NCBI RefSeq assembly: GCF_000177075.1
Contig: NZ_ADEG01000036.1
Coordinates: forward strand, 1-45,978
Reading direction: 5' to 3'
Length of the DNA: 45,978 nucleotides
Source: Hoylesella buccalis ATCC 35310
Lineage (GTDB): Bacteria; Bacteroidota; Bacteroidia; Bacteroidales; Bacteroidaceae
Below are positions 25,385 to 34,042 of this stretch, piece by piece (the stretch's first letter is position 1; the number at the start of each line of letters is the position of its first letter). A model generated the notes under the pieces. It was not told where the DNA came from. It ran no database searches and saw only the letters and a list, made by a program, of their open reading frames with translations. The translations under genes and the position numbers were made by a program.

Positions 25385-28263
25385 AAAACAGCTTTTTAAA
25401 ATATGTAGCCCAAGACTTGATTGCCAAGTTCGGGCAGGATTTATCCCGCGTGGCAGTGGTTTTTCCCAATAAGCGCGCGTCGCTGTTCATGAACGAACAG
25501 CTGGCATGCCTGTCAGACCGCCCCATCTGGAGTCCGTCCTACATCACCATCAGCGACTTATTTCGTCGGCATTCTCCCTTCACCGTCGGCGATTCCATCA
25601 AATTAATCTGTGACTTGCACAAATCATTCAATGCATGTACCGGAAGCGATGAAACGCTTGACAAGTTCTATGGATGGGGGCAACTGTTGCTATCCGACTT
25701 TGATGACATTGACAAGAACATGGTTGATGCCGACAAGGTGTTTGCCAATCTTCGAGACATACACGAGTTTGATGACGTTTCTTACCTGTCTGAGGAACAA
25801 AAAAAGATACTCCAAGCGTTTTTTAAGAACTTTGATGAAGATCACGATACCGAACTCAAGCGTCGCTTTCTCAATCTGTGGAGCCATTTCAAGGATATCT
25901 ATCACGATTTCAACCAGCGCCTGTCAGACCAGGGAATCGCCTACGAAGGCGCTCTCTATCGACAAGTGGCACAGAATGAGGACATCGAATTTGAATACGA
26001 CCAATATGTCTTCGTGGGCTTCAACGTGCTGCAAAAAGTAGAACAAGCCCTCTTCAAACGACTGAAAGACACGGGTAAGGCCTTGTTTTATTGGGACTTC
26101 GACCGCTATTACCTGGCAGATGGCAAGCAAGAGGCCGGCCATTTCATCCGTCAATACCTGGATGTGTTCCCGAATGAGCTTGACAACCAGTCGGACGAGT
26201 TGTACAAACAGTTCACGAAACCGAAAGACATCACCTACCTATCGGCTCCCACAGAGAACATGCAAGCCCGCTACATCACCACTTGGCTTCGTGAAAAGGG
26301 GCGTATCGAAGCTGGCAAGAACACCGCCATCGTGATGTGCGACGAGCAGCTCTTGCAAACGGTGATCCACTGCATCCCACCAGAAGCGGGAAAAATCAAC
26401 ATCACCACGGGCTATCCGTTGGCGCAATCGCCGGTGGCATCACTCATCAACGTCCTGCTGATGCTGCAAACCTCCGGCCACATCCTCAACACAGACAAGT
26501 ACCGACTGGCAGCCGTCAAGCGCGCGCTAAGGCATCCGTATGCCCAGTATATTTCAGAGAATCACCAAACATTGCTGACACATCTCGATACCGAGAAGCA
26601 TTACTTTCCAACCCGCAGCGAGCTTTCCATGGACGACGGTCTGTCGCTTTTGTTCACAGACATTGATGACGACCCAACCAACAGCTTGCTAACAACATGG
26701 ATACTCAATGTCCTTAAACGGATAGGACAGCAAGGAAGAGACAACGAAGACGCTTTTTTCCAGGAATCGGTGTTCAGAATGTACACCTTAATCAACCGAC
26801 TGTCAGACCTGATTGCAGCTGGCGACCTCACCATCAACCTCACTACCTTCGAACGACTCATGGCCCAACTCATACAAGCCACCAGCATCCCGTTCCATGG
26901 CGAGCCCGCTGAAGGCATCCAGGTGATGGGCGTGTTGGAAACGCGCAACCTCGATTTCGACCACCTGCTTGTGCTGTCGTGCAACGAAGGCAACATGCCA
27001 AAAGGGGTGAGCGACACGTCTTTCATCCCTCACACCTTGCGTGAAGCCTACGGACTCACCACGGTGAAGCACAAAGTGGCCATCTATGCCTACCATTTTC
27101 ACCGCTTGATACAGCGAGCCAGCGACGTGACGCTGACCTATAACAATTCAACCGAGATTAGCCATACGGGCGAAATGAGCAGGTTCATGTTGCAGATGAT
27201 GGTAGAAAGTGGGCACCCCATCCAACGATACTCCATGCTGTGCGGGCAAAGCATGGAGACACATGGGCCGGAAGTGATTGAGAAAAACGAACAGGTGATG
27301 CAGGCTTTGAACCAGCTGGAGCAGCTCTCTCCCACCGCCATCAACCGCTATCTGCGATGCCCGTTGCAATTTTACTACAACATCCTCGCGAGATTGAAGG
27401 AGCCAGAGGCAGAGGATGCTGTCGACAATCGCATGTTCGGCAACATTTTTCACCGCAGCGCAGAACTGATTTATACCCACCTGAAGGAGAAAAACCAACG
27501 CATACAAGCCAGTGATATACATGACCTGCGAACGAAAGGAAAGCGCATTGAACAGTTTGTAGACCAGGCTTTTAACGAAGAATTGTTCAATGTAAGCAAC
27601 AAGGGCTACCGACCCGAATACAATGGTCTACAACTCATCAACCGAAGGGTCATCATCGACTACCTCAACCGCTTGCTGCAAATTGATGAAAAGCTGGCAC
27701 CCTTCGTCATCAAGTCACTGGAGGAGAAGGTCAGTTCGACAATTACTTTCGAGACAGCGCAAGGCTCCCACTCATTGTCCATCGGTGGTTACATCGACCG
27801 ATTGGACGAGATTGTCAATCCCGACGGCACGCATCGCATACGGGTCATAGACTACAAAACAGGCAAATCCATGACATCGACGCCCGTTGACGTGGATGAC
27901 ATCTTTACCGATGAAAAGCTTTCAGAGAAGCACAAGGATTATTATCTACAAACTTTCTTATACGCTTCCATCGTCAAGCACCATCCCCAGCTCAATCCTT
28001 CGCAGCTACCAGTAAGTCCGGCACTGCTCTTCATCCAACAAACCGCTGGCGAAGACTACGATCCGACACTACTTTTAGAGAAGGAAAAGGTGTTGGACAT
28101 TGGGGAGCATGATGCGAAATTCAAGGAAAATCTACAACAATTGCTGAGCGAAATCTACAATCCATCCATCCCCTTCGCACCCACCAGCGAACTGAAACGA
28201 TGCACCTATTGTGCTTATCGCCAGCTTTGTGACCGTAACGTACCTCCAACATCGAGAAGTTAG
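25381..28263 (+). CDS. AddB-like PD-(D/E)xK nuclease with iron-sulfur cysteines
   Basis: This 960-residue partner of the preceding helicase has a degenerate helicase-like N-terminal part (VAVVFPNKRASLFMNEQLA, no intact Walker A), an internal VMGVLETRNLDFDHLLVLSCNEGNMPKG segment of UvrD-like type, and a C-terminal nuclease. Catalytic residues are Asp806 (GYIDRLDE), Asp824 and Lys826 (VIDYKTGK). Four cysteines that would hold a 4Fe-4S staple around the nuclease are Cys660 (RYLRCPLQFYYN) and Cys941, Cys944, Cys950 (CTYCAYRQLC). This is the arrangement known from AddB. The ATGA overlap with the upstream gene supports equal co-production. No clear terminator follows; a bulged hairpin around 28268-28295 has no T-run. 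Confidence 0.88.
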   Translation: MKNSFLKYVAQDLIAKFGQDLSRVAVVFPNKRASLFMNEQLACLSDRPIWSPSYITISDLFRRHSPFTVGDSIKLICDLHKSFNACTGSDETLDKFYGWGQLLLSDFDDIDKNMVDADKVFANLRDIHEFDDVSYLSEEQKKILQAFFKNFDEDHDTELKRRFLNLWSHFKDIYHDFNQRLSDQGIAYEGALYRQVAQNEDIEFEYDQYVFVGFNVLQKVEQALFKRLKDTGKALFYWDFDRYYLADGKQEAGHFIRQYLDVFPNELDNQSDELYKQFTKPKDITYLSAPTENMQARYITTWLREKGRIEAGKNTAIVMCDEQLLQTVIHCIPPEAGKINITTGYPLAQSPVASLINVLLMLQTSGHILNTDKYRLAAVKRALRHPYAQYISENHQTLLTHLDTEKHYFPTRSELSMDDGLSLLFTDIDDDPTNSLLTTWILNVLKRIGQQGRDNEDAFFQESVFRMYTLINRLSDLIAAGDLTINLTTFERLMAQLIQATSIPFHGEPAEGIQVMGVLETRNLDFDHLLVLSCNEGNMPKGVSDTSFIPHTLREAYGLTTVKHKVAIYAYHFHRLIQRASDVTLTYNNSTEISHTGEMSRFMLQMMVESGHPIQRYSMLCGQSMETHGPEVIEKNEQVMQALNQLEQLSPTAINRYLRCPLQFYYNILARLKEPEAEDAVDNRMFGNIFHRSAELIYTHLKEKNQRIQASDIHDLRTKGKRIEQFVDQAFNEELFNVSNKGYRPEYNGLQLINRRVIIDYLNRLLQIDEKLAPFVIKSLEEKVSSTITFETAQGSHSLSIGGYIDRLDEIVNPDGTHRIRVIDYKTGKSMTSTPVDVDDIFTDEKLSEKHKDYYLQTFLYASIVKHHPQLNPSQLPVSPALLFIQQTAGEDYDPTLLLEKEKVLDIGEHDAKFKENLQQLLSEIYNPSIPFAPTSELKRCTYCAYRQLCDRNVPPTSRS

Positions 28264-28429
28264 CAGAGCCGTACACCGATAAATCGGGGTGCGGCAAACC
28301 TAAAATAACACACCCACTTCGGCTGCGTGCGGCCGTATTTCAACCGACCTCATCATGCAAAAACAGGTGATTTTACCGCAGCGGAACATCATTCCTGAGC
28401 AATTTCGACGGAGTTATCAAATAAATGAT

Positions 28430-28437
28430 TAAATTTG
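28430..28437 (+). promoter_or_regulatory. -7 box of the zinc metallopeptidase gene
   Basis: TAAATTTG matches TAnnTTTG and lies 44 bases before ATG 28482, predicting a leader of about 40 bases. The -33 region has only TTTCG at 28403-28407 with a 22-base spacer. Confidence 0.55.
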
Positions 28438-28481
28438 TCAGTCATTCAATTCAATAAGTCAACCATAAAACAACATACAAA

Positions 28482-29357
28482 ATGAGATTAAACGGACGAA
28501 GAGAAAGCAACAATGTAGAAGACCGCCGGCGCATGGGACGAGGCGCAAAGGCTGGCATCGGAGGCTTAGGAGCCATTGTTGTCATTGCCCTGATGACATT
28601 TATGTCGGGCGGAAACCTCGGTGACGTGATAGGAAACGTCATCCAGCAAGGCGCACTGAACGGCTTGCAAGAAGAACGTGCCCCGCAACAACGGGAATTC
28701 ACGGCAGAAGAGGAAGAACTGGCAAAGTTTTCCAGACAGATACTCGCAGGCACGGAAGACGTATGGACAAAGGTATTTCAGCAGATGGGACGCAAGTACA
28801 CTCCACCTACGCTGGTGTTGTATACGGGTGGCGTACAGAGTGCCTGTGGCTCGGCGACATCGGCAGTAGGGCCGTTTTATTGTTCGGGCGACCAGAAGCT
28901 GTACCTTGACCTTTCGTTCTTCACCACCATGAAACGCCAATTGGGAGCCAGTGGCGACTTTGCCTACGCCTACGTCATCGCGCATGAGGTGGGCCACCAT
29001 GTGGAGCATTTGCTGGGCATCTTGTCAGAAGGACATAGCATGATGAGCCGCATGAGCAAGGCTGAAGCCAACAAGGTGAGTGTGCGCTTGGAGCTTTTGG
29101 CCGACTATTACGCCGGCGTGTGGGCCCATTATGATGATGCGGAATACAATTCACTAGAAGATGGCGACATTGAAGAGGCCATCAATTGTGCCGAAAAAAT
29201 AGGTGACAATTACCTGCAAGAAAAGGCACAGGGATACAGTCAGCCAGAGTTGTTCACCCACGGAACCAGTGCACAGCGCATGAAATGGTTGAAGATGGGA
29301 ATTGAAAAAGGCGACATGAGCATCAACACTTTCGATGTAAGTGAAAGTGACTTGTAA
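28482..29357 (+). CDS. ypfJ: Neutral zinc metallopeptidase, YpfJ-like
   Basis: This 291-residue protein is membrane anchored: a basic N-terminus (RRESNNVEDRRRMGRGAK) precedes a helix at about 24-42, and the catalytic part lies outside it. The zinc site is HEVGH (168-172), followed by RLELLADYYAGVW (202-214), whose acidic residues should supply the third ligand. Other landmarks are TPPTLVLYTGGVQSACG and YCSGDQKLYLDLSFF. Length and layout match the KPN_02809/YpfJ neutral zinc metallopeptidase family. Its substrate is not known to me. It is a single gene with its own promoter and a weak hairpin after the stop. Confidence 0.92.
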   Translation: MRLNGRRESNNVEDRRRMGRGAKAGIGGLGAIVVIALMTFMSGGNLGDVIGNVIQQGALNGLQEERAPQQREFTAEEEELAKFSRQILAGTEDVWTKVFQQMGRKYTPPTLVLYTGGVQSACGSATSAVGPFYCSGDQKLYLDLSFFTTMKRQLGASGDFAYAYVIAHEVGHHVEHLLGILSEGHSMMSRMSKAEANKVSVRLELLADYYAGVWAHYDDAEYNSLEDGDIEEAINCAEKIGDNYLQEKAQGYSQPELFTHGTSAQRMKWLKMGIEKGDMSINTFDVSESDL

Positions 29358-29367
29358 ATGGGAAGCT

Positions 29368-29397
29368 AAAACGAAGAGCAACACTGTTTTTCGTTTT
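29368..29397 (+). terminator. Weak hairpin after ypfJ
   Basis: AAAACGAA at 29368-29375 pairs with TTCGTTTT at 29390-29397 across a 14-base loop and is followed by ATTTTTC. The stem is AT-rich, so it is a modest terminator candidate. Confidence 0.4.
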
Positions 29398-29427
29398 ATT
29401 TTTCTATCAATCTGCTCATCGATTTTA

Positions 29428-29506
29428 ATAGCATTGAGTTTGGCGTCCAATCTCTATCACTTTGGACACCAAACTCAATGACTTTAAGCACCAAACTCAA
29501 TGCTAT
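29428..29506. repeat. 22-base palindromic repeats, locus A
   Basis: Two direct 22-base units lie at 29459-29480 and 29481-29502, both ending CACCAAACTCAATG. A reversed copy begins at 29428, so that 29428-29443 and 29491-29506 make a perfect 16-base inverted repeat (ATAGCATTGAGTTTGG and its complement). The same unit with the same 22-base period occurs at 40917-41016. It lies between the convergent 3' ends of ypfJ and maf. No spacer variation of CRISPR type is present. The remaining bases to 29624 show nothing else. Confidence 0.85.
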
Positions 29507-29624
29507 TGAAAAACCACTTTGCATGAATGGAAAGAACGCATGATGCAGAAAGGTGACAAACACACTTGCAATTGCCTTTTTATTTTCAAATCATCAAGAT
29601 CTTAAAGCGTTGTATTGAAGAGGG

Positions 29625-30194
29625 TTACTTCATTTTATTCAACTCTTCATAAATGCGCTGAACGGGCAATCCCATGACATTGAAGTAACTACCTTCGAGC
29701 TTGGTTACACCAATATAGCCAATCCACTCTTGTATACCGTATGCACCTGCTTTGTCGAAAGGCTGGTATTTCTCGATGTAGTAATCTATCTCAGCATCCG
29801 AAAGTTCTTTAAACGTCACGTTTGTCACCACCGAAAAGGCACGCTGCTCCAATGTCGTTTTCAGACAAACGCCCGTTACCACTTGATGCGTCTTGCCACT
29901 CAACTCTCTTAACATGCGTCGGGCATGGTCGGCATCCGCAGGCTTACCCATGACATGTCGGCCCAACACGACCACCGTATCGGCTGTAATCAACAGCTCG
30001 TCTTGCGCCATTTCGTAGGCAGCGGCCTTTTTTTGTGCGATAAACTTGGGTATCTCGACCGTGTCTAAATCGGCTGGATAATCCTCGGGAATGCCTTCTT
30101 TCACCTTAACCTCAAAGCTCACATCAAGGCCCCGCAGCAACTCTTGACGCCGTGGAGAATGTGAAGCCAGAATGATTTTGTATGGTTTAATCAT
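29625..30194 (-). CDS. maf: Maf-family nucleotide pyrophosphatase
   Basis: This 189-residue cytoplasmic protein has the Maf signature ILASHSPRRQELL (8-20), the catalytic Asp72 in TADTVVVL, a KTHQVVTGVC segment (101-110) and EWIGYIGVTKLEGSYFNVMGLPV near the C-terminus. Maf proteins hydrolyse non-canonical or modified nucleoside triphosphates (dTTP/UTP-type in this SHSPRR group) to monophosphates and were first linked to septum formation. ATG 30194 is used; the upstream TTG at 30221 lies inside the -7 box. Confidence 0.93.
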   Translation of the reverse strand: MIKPYKIILASHSPRRQELLRGLDVSFEVKVKEGIPEDYPADLDTVEIPKFIAQKKAAAYEMAQDELLITADTVVVLGRHVMGKPADADHARRMLRELSGKTHQVVTGVCLKTTLEQRAFSVVTNVTFKELSDAEIDYYIEKYQPFDKAGAYGIQEWIGYIGVTKLEGSYFNVMGLPVQRIYEELNKMK

Positions 30195-30218
30195 CAGAAT
30201 AGTTAAAAATCTGTGGGA

Positions 30219-30226
30219 CAAAGTTA
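30219..30226 (-). promoter_or_regulatory. maf -7 box
   Basis: The minus strand reads TAACTTTG 24 bases before the maf ATG. It faces away from the divergent promoter at 30245-30276. No clear -33 TTTG is present at the right distance. Confidence 0.6.
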
Positions 30227-30244
30227 ATCAAATTCACCGAAACA

Positions 30245-30276
30245 TTGTTTTTTTCAGAAAACATTTCGTATTTTTG
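30245..30276 (+). promoter_or_regulatory. Promoter of the FemAB/GNAT-like gene
   Basis: TTG at 30245-30247, a 21-base spacer, and TATTTTTG at 30269-30276 match the -33/-7 consensus. The box ends four bases before ATG 30281, so the mRNA is predicted to be leaderless or nearly so. Confidence 0.65.
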
Positions 30277-30280
30277 TCCT

Positions 30281-31261
30281 ATGGACAACATCAAGGTGAG
30301 TATCATTTCCAAGAGCTCTGAGTTGCCACCGATGACCTGCAACAACTTTTTTCACAGCACGGAGCTGTTCCGGATAGCCGAGCGTACATCCGGTCAAACG
30401 CCTTACATGGTTGTCGCACAAGACCAAACAGGCAAGTGTGTGGCTCACATGTTAGCCCTATTGAGATGGCATGGCACCTGGATTCCACCTTTTATATATA
30501 AGCAAGGGCGAGTTTACGGAGAGGGAGAATATGAGGACAGTTGTGAGAACAAGGAACAAGTGTTTGGGCTGATGCTGTATGAAATCAACCGCTTTTTTAG
30601 GCGCAAACTCGCGCTATACACAGAGTTCAGTGCCTTGAGCCAGAAGATGTTTGGCTATCAACACTTCAGACAGAACAAGTACTTCCCCATGAACTGGCAA
30701 GAGATTCATAACTCGCTGCACAGTATGCCGCCAGAAAACCGGTTGAGCAAGAAGACCTTGAAACGTATCGCACACGCTGAATCTGCCGGAGTGACAACGA
30801 GTGAGGTGGCTACCACAGAAGAACTCCAACTGTTTTACAATCACTTGAAAAACCACTTCAGAAGCAAAATCAAGAGATTCATCCCTTCTGAAGAGATGTT
30901 TACGAAGTTGTATCAAAATCAACACACCAAGACATTCATCACACAGTATAAAAACAAGCTGATTGGCGGATGCACCATTATCCTTTCACAAGGAAACGCT
31001 TATCTGTGGTACCTGGCGTCCAAGCGCAAGACTTTCTATCCCCTGCACCCCGACACGATCACGGTTTGGAATGCCATCAAATATGCATACGACAATCATT
31101 GCGAGCACTTCTACTTCCTCTACGCTGGCTTACCATTTAAGAAGAGTCAGTTCAGAGAGTTCATCCTCAGGTTCGGAGGCAAGCCAGTGACCAAATACCG
31201 CTGGTTCAGGATATACGTACCGTGGGTGAATCGTCTATTTTCATGGCTCTACCGGCAATAA
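30281..31261 (+). CDS. FemAB/GNAT-like acyltransferase-fold protein
   Basis: This 326-residue protein resembles GNAT/FemAB-type proteins: an N-terminal NFFHSTELFRIAERT segment, strand-rich YMVVAQDQTGKCVAHMLALL, a helix with LSKKTLKRIAHAE, and a second half with KLIGGCTIILSQGNAYLWYLASKRK and AIKYAYDNHCEHFYFLYAGL, as in enzymes that add amino acids or acyl groups to peptidoglycan or lipids. There is no signal peptide. Substrate unknown; its nearest relatives are probably annotated as hypothetical GNAT proteins. ATG 30281 is preferred because upstream TTG 30245 is in the -33 promoter element; ATG 30332 is a less likely alternative. Confidence 0.75.
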   Translation: MDNIKVSIISKSSELPPMTCNNFFHSTELFRIAERTSGQTPYMVVAQDQTGKCVAHMLALLRWHGTWIPPFIYKQGRVYGEGEYEDSCENKEQVFGLMLYEINRFFRRKLALYTEFSALSQKMFGYQHFRQNKYFPMNWQEIHNSLHSMPPENRLSKKTLKRIAHAESAGVTTSEVATTEELQLFYNHLKNHFRSKIKRFIPSEEMFTKLYQNQHTKTFITQYKNKLIGGCTIILSQGNAYLWYLASKRKTFYPLHPDTITVWNAIKYAYDNHCEHFYFLYAGLPFKKSQFREFILRFGGKPVTKYRWFRIYVPWVNRLFSWLYRQ

Positions 31262-31330
31262 GGTTGATGCCGAGGCGAGGCACCTCTAGACAATAAGACA
31301 TCAGGATTGGATGGCGATGCAATCGTAGAT

Positions 31331-31346
31331 TGGCACGATTTTTGCA
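31331..31346 (+). promoter_or_regulatory. Sigma-54 promoter of clpC
   Basis: TGGCACG-ATTT-TTGCA at 31331-31346 agrees with the sigma-54 (RpoN) consensus YTGGCACG-N4-TTGCW at every fixed base (T precedes at 31330). GG at 31332-31333 and GC at 31344-31345 are ten bases apart, as required for -24/-12. Transcription would start near 31357, leaving a 35-base leader to ATG 31392. A weaker reading as a primary -7 box (GATTTTTG, one mismatch) has no -33 partner at 19-21 bases. Confidence 0.7.
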
Positions 31347-31391
31347 AACTATTCAGTAGTATTTAATTAGAAAAGAAAGGTAAAAAGAGAT

Positions 31392-33932
31392 ATGACTAGT
31401 CAGTTTTCACCAAAAGTATCCGAAGTACTGGCATTCAGTAGAGAGGAAGCTACCCGACTGGCCAGCCGATCAGTTGGGCCGGAACATCTTCTTTTGGGGA
31501 TGCTCAGAGAAAAGGATAGCCTGGTTCAAAATGTGTTTACACGATTGAACATCAATCTTCCAACCGTGAAAGCAGAATTGGAAAACCGGGTACGAATAGA
31601 AGAAATCAACGAACCCATCAACACGTCGGAACTCGTTTTGAACGAACGAGCCAGCAACATTTTGAAGCTGGCCGTGCTGGAAGCGAGGATTCAACATACG
31701 CAAACGGTGGACGTGCATCACCTGTTGTTGGCCATTTTGCATGACCAAGCCAACAATGGTGCCAAAGAAATTTTAGAAACAAACAACATGAATTACGAAG
31801 ATACACTGACCTATCTGCGACGAATGGCAAAACCAACAAGCAGCAGACTTGACTTGCCAGACGAGGAAGAGGAAGCTGAATTTGAAGCAAGAGGGCAACA
31901 CACGGGCTCTAACCAAAGCAATGCCGCACCATCTACAGCGACACAGTCGAGAAAAGGGAATGGCAAAACGCCTATCCTGGACAACTTCTCTACCGATTTG
32001 ACACAAGCAGCGAGGGAGGGAAAACTGGATCCGGTGGTAGGAAGGGACAAGGAAATTCTACGCGTTATCGAGATTCTGGGACGACGAAAGAAGAATAATC
32101 CTATATTAATAGGTGAGCCGGGCGTTGGCAAAAGTGCCATCGTAGAGGGATTGGCACAACTGATTGCCAAGCACAAGACATCTCCCGTGCTATTCAACAA
32201 GCGAGTGGTAAGTCTGGATATGACAGCCATTGTGGCCGGAACGAAATACCGGGGACAATTTGAGGAGCGTATTCGTGCCCTGTTGAAAGAATTGGAACAG
32301 AATCCTGACATCATCGTTTTCATTGATGAGATTCACACACTGATTGGTGCGGGAAGTACACCAGGAAGCATGGATGCCGCCAATATCATGAAACCAGCAT
32401 TAGCTCGTGGCGTGATTCAGTGTATTGGTGCCACCACATTGGATGAATATCGCAACTCAATAGAGAAAGATGGTGCCTTGGAACGCAGATTCCAAAAGGT
32501 GCTGATTGAGCCGACCACCACTGATGAAACGCTGCAAATACTGAAAAATATCAAGGAGAGATACGAACAGCATCATCATGTTCAATATTCGGATGAGGCA
32601 CTGTTGGCCTGTGTCAAGTTGACAGAAAGGTATGTAACCGACCGTTTCTTCCCCGACAAAGCCATTGATGCCATGGATGAAGTGGGGTCGAAAGTGTTTT
32701 TGCAACATGCTGAAGTGCCTTCCTCTATCACCGACAAGGAAAAAGAAATCGATGCGGTGAAGATAAAAAAGCAAGAAGCTGTACGCAATCAGAATTTCGA
32801 ATTGGCGGCCAGTTATCGAGACAAACAAACCGAATTGGAAATTGAGTTGGAAGACATGAACAAGCAATGGTCGTCTGGCAAGATGGATGAAAGGGTGAAC
32901 ATCACGGCAGACGAGGTTGCTGATGTTGTGTCGATGATGACTGGTGTGCCTGTTCAACGCATGGCAGAAGCTGAAGGCGTAAGGTTGAAGGGAATGGCCA
33001 AAGAACTGAAAGACGCAGTTATTGCCCAAGATCCTGCCATCGACAAGTTGGTAAAGGCCATACAAAGGAATCGCGTTGGATTGAAAGATCCGAACCATCC
33101 CATAGGCGCTTTCATGTTTTTGGGACCCACTGGCGTAGGAAAGACCTATCTGGCCAAGAAATTGGCAGAGCACATGTTTGGTTCAACAGACGCGCTGATA
33201 AGGATTGACATGAGCGAATACACCGAAAGTTTCAATGTTTCGCGGCTCGTGGGAGCACCTCCTGGATATGTAGGATATGAGGAAGGAGGACAACTAACCG
33301 AGAAAGTTAGGCGCCATCCCTACTCCATTGTTTTGCTGGACGAAATAGAAAAGGCGCACGGTAACGTGTTCAATACGCTACTGCAAGTGTTGGATGAAGG
33401 AAGATTGACGGACGGAAACGGTCGCTTGGTTGACTTTAGAAACACCGTCATCATCATGACTTCGAACGCAGGAACACGCCAACTGAAGGAATTTGGACGT
33501 GGTATTGGCTTCAATGCTGCCAACAATTTAGGTCCCAGCATGAATGATGAGGATAAGGAATACGCCCGTTCGATTATTCAAAAGAGCCTGAGCAAGCAGT
33601 TCGCACCAGAGTTTTTGAATCGTTTGGACGAAATCATTATCTTCGATCAGCTTGACTTGAATGCCATTAAGAAGATTATCAACATCGAATTGACGGGGCT
33701 TTTCAAACGCATTGAAGGCATGGGATACCACATTCATGTATCGGATAAGGCCAAAGAGTTTGTGGCAACAAAAGGTTACGACGTGCAGTTTGGTGTCCGT
33801 CCACTGAAGAGAGCCATCCAAACCTATATTGAAGATGGCGTTGCAGCACGCATTCTATCGGGCGAACTCCACCCTGGTGACACCATCACCATCGAGAAAA
33901 AGCCTGGAAAAGATGAGCTGGTTTTCAAATAA
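31392..33932 (+). CDS. clpC: ClpC-type AAA+ unfoldase
   Basis: This 846-residue Clp ATPase unfolds proteins for ClpP. It has a double Clp-N repeat (1-145), an acidic/polar linker (155-195), the first AAA domain with Walker A GEPGVGKS (241-248), a short middle region with a UVR-like helix pair (VKIKKQEAVRNQNFELAASY), and the second AAA domain with GPTGVGKT (578-585). An IGF tripeptide at 705-707 (GRGIGFN) is the ClpP-docking loop, so it is ClpC rather than the disaggregase ClpB, which lacks it and has a longer coiled-coil middle domain. It stands alone, with a sigma-54-type promoter and a strong terminator, suggesting stress- or nutrient-responsive control through an enhancer-binding protein (inference). 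Confidence 0.94.
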   Translation: MTSQFSPKVSEVLAFSREEATRLASRSVGPEHLLLGMLREKDSLVQNVFTRLNINLPTVKAELENRVRIEEINEPINTSELVLNERASNILKLAVLEARIQHTQTVDVHHLLLAILHDQANNGAKEILETNNMNYEDTLTYLRRMAKPTSSRLDLPDEEEEAEFEARGQHTGSNQSNAAPSTATQSRKGNGKTPILDNFSTDLTQAAREGKLDPVVGRDKEILRVIEILGRRKKNNPILIGEPGVGKSAIVEGLAQLIAKHKTSPVLFNKRVVSLDMTAIVAGTKYRGQFEERIRALLKELEQNPDIIVFIDEIHTLIGAGSTPGSMDAANIMKPALARGVIQCIGATTLDEYRNSIEKDGALERRFQKVLIEPTTTDETLQILKNIKERYEQHHHVQYSDEALLACVKLTERYVTDRFFPDKAIDAMDEVGSKVFLQHAEVPSSITDKEKEIDAVKIKKQEAVRNQNFELAASYRDKQTELEIELEDMNKQWSSGKMDERVNITADEVADVVSMMTGVPVQRMAEAEGVRLKGMAKELKDAVIAQDPAIDKLVKAIQRNRVGLKDPNHPIGAFMFLGPTGVGKTYLAKKLAEHMFGSTDALIRIDMSEYTESFNVSRLVGAPPGYVGYEEGGQLTEKVRRHPYSIVLLDEIEKAHGNVFNTLLQVLDEGRLTDGNGRLVDFRNTVIIMTSNAGTRQLKEFGRGIGFNAANNLGPSMNDEDKEYARSIIQKSLSKQFAPEFLNRLDEIIIFDQLDLNAIKKIINIELTGLFKRIEGMGYHIHVSDKAKEFVATKGYDVQFGVRPLKRAIQTYIEDGVAARILSGELHPGDTITIEKKPGKDELVFK

Positions 33933-33970
33933 TCAGTGCAGGCTTCGAATAAAAACGAACAAACATTCAT

Positions 33971-34015
33971 GAACAAAAAGTCCCAAAGGTGATTTTCATC
34001 TTTGGGACTTTTTGT
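33971..34015. terminator. Bidirectional intrinsic terminator between clpC and guaA
   Basis: A perfect 17-base stem pairs 33971-33987 with 33999-34015 around an 11-base loop. The core is AGTCCCAAAG/CTTTGGGACT flanked by A-runs on the left and T-runs on the right, so it works in both directions between these convergent genes. Confidence 0.92.
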
Positions 34016-34042
34016 TATATTTTGCACGGAAATGTGGAATCA

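Noticed and set aside
28268..28295. Terminator after the AddB-like gene
   Set aside because: The CACCGAT/ATCGGGGTG pairing is bulged and no T-run follows.
31337..31344. Primary-sigma -7 box for clpC (GATTTTTG)
   Set aside because: One mismatch at the first T and no -33 TTTG at 19-21 bases; the overlapping sigma-54 match is perfect. Not fully excluded.
32457..33173. 238-codon minus-strand open frame inside clpC
   Set aside because: The sense strand encodes unmistakable Clp motifs; the antisense translation shows no domain.
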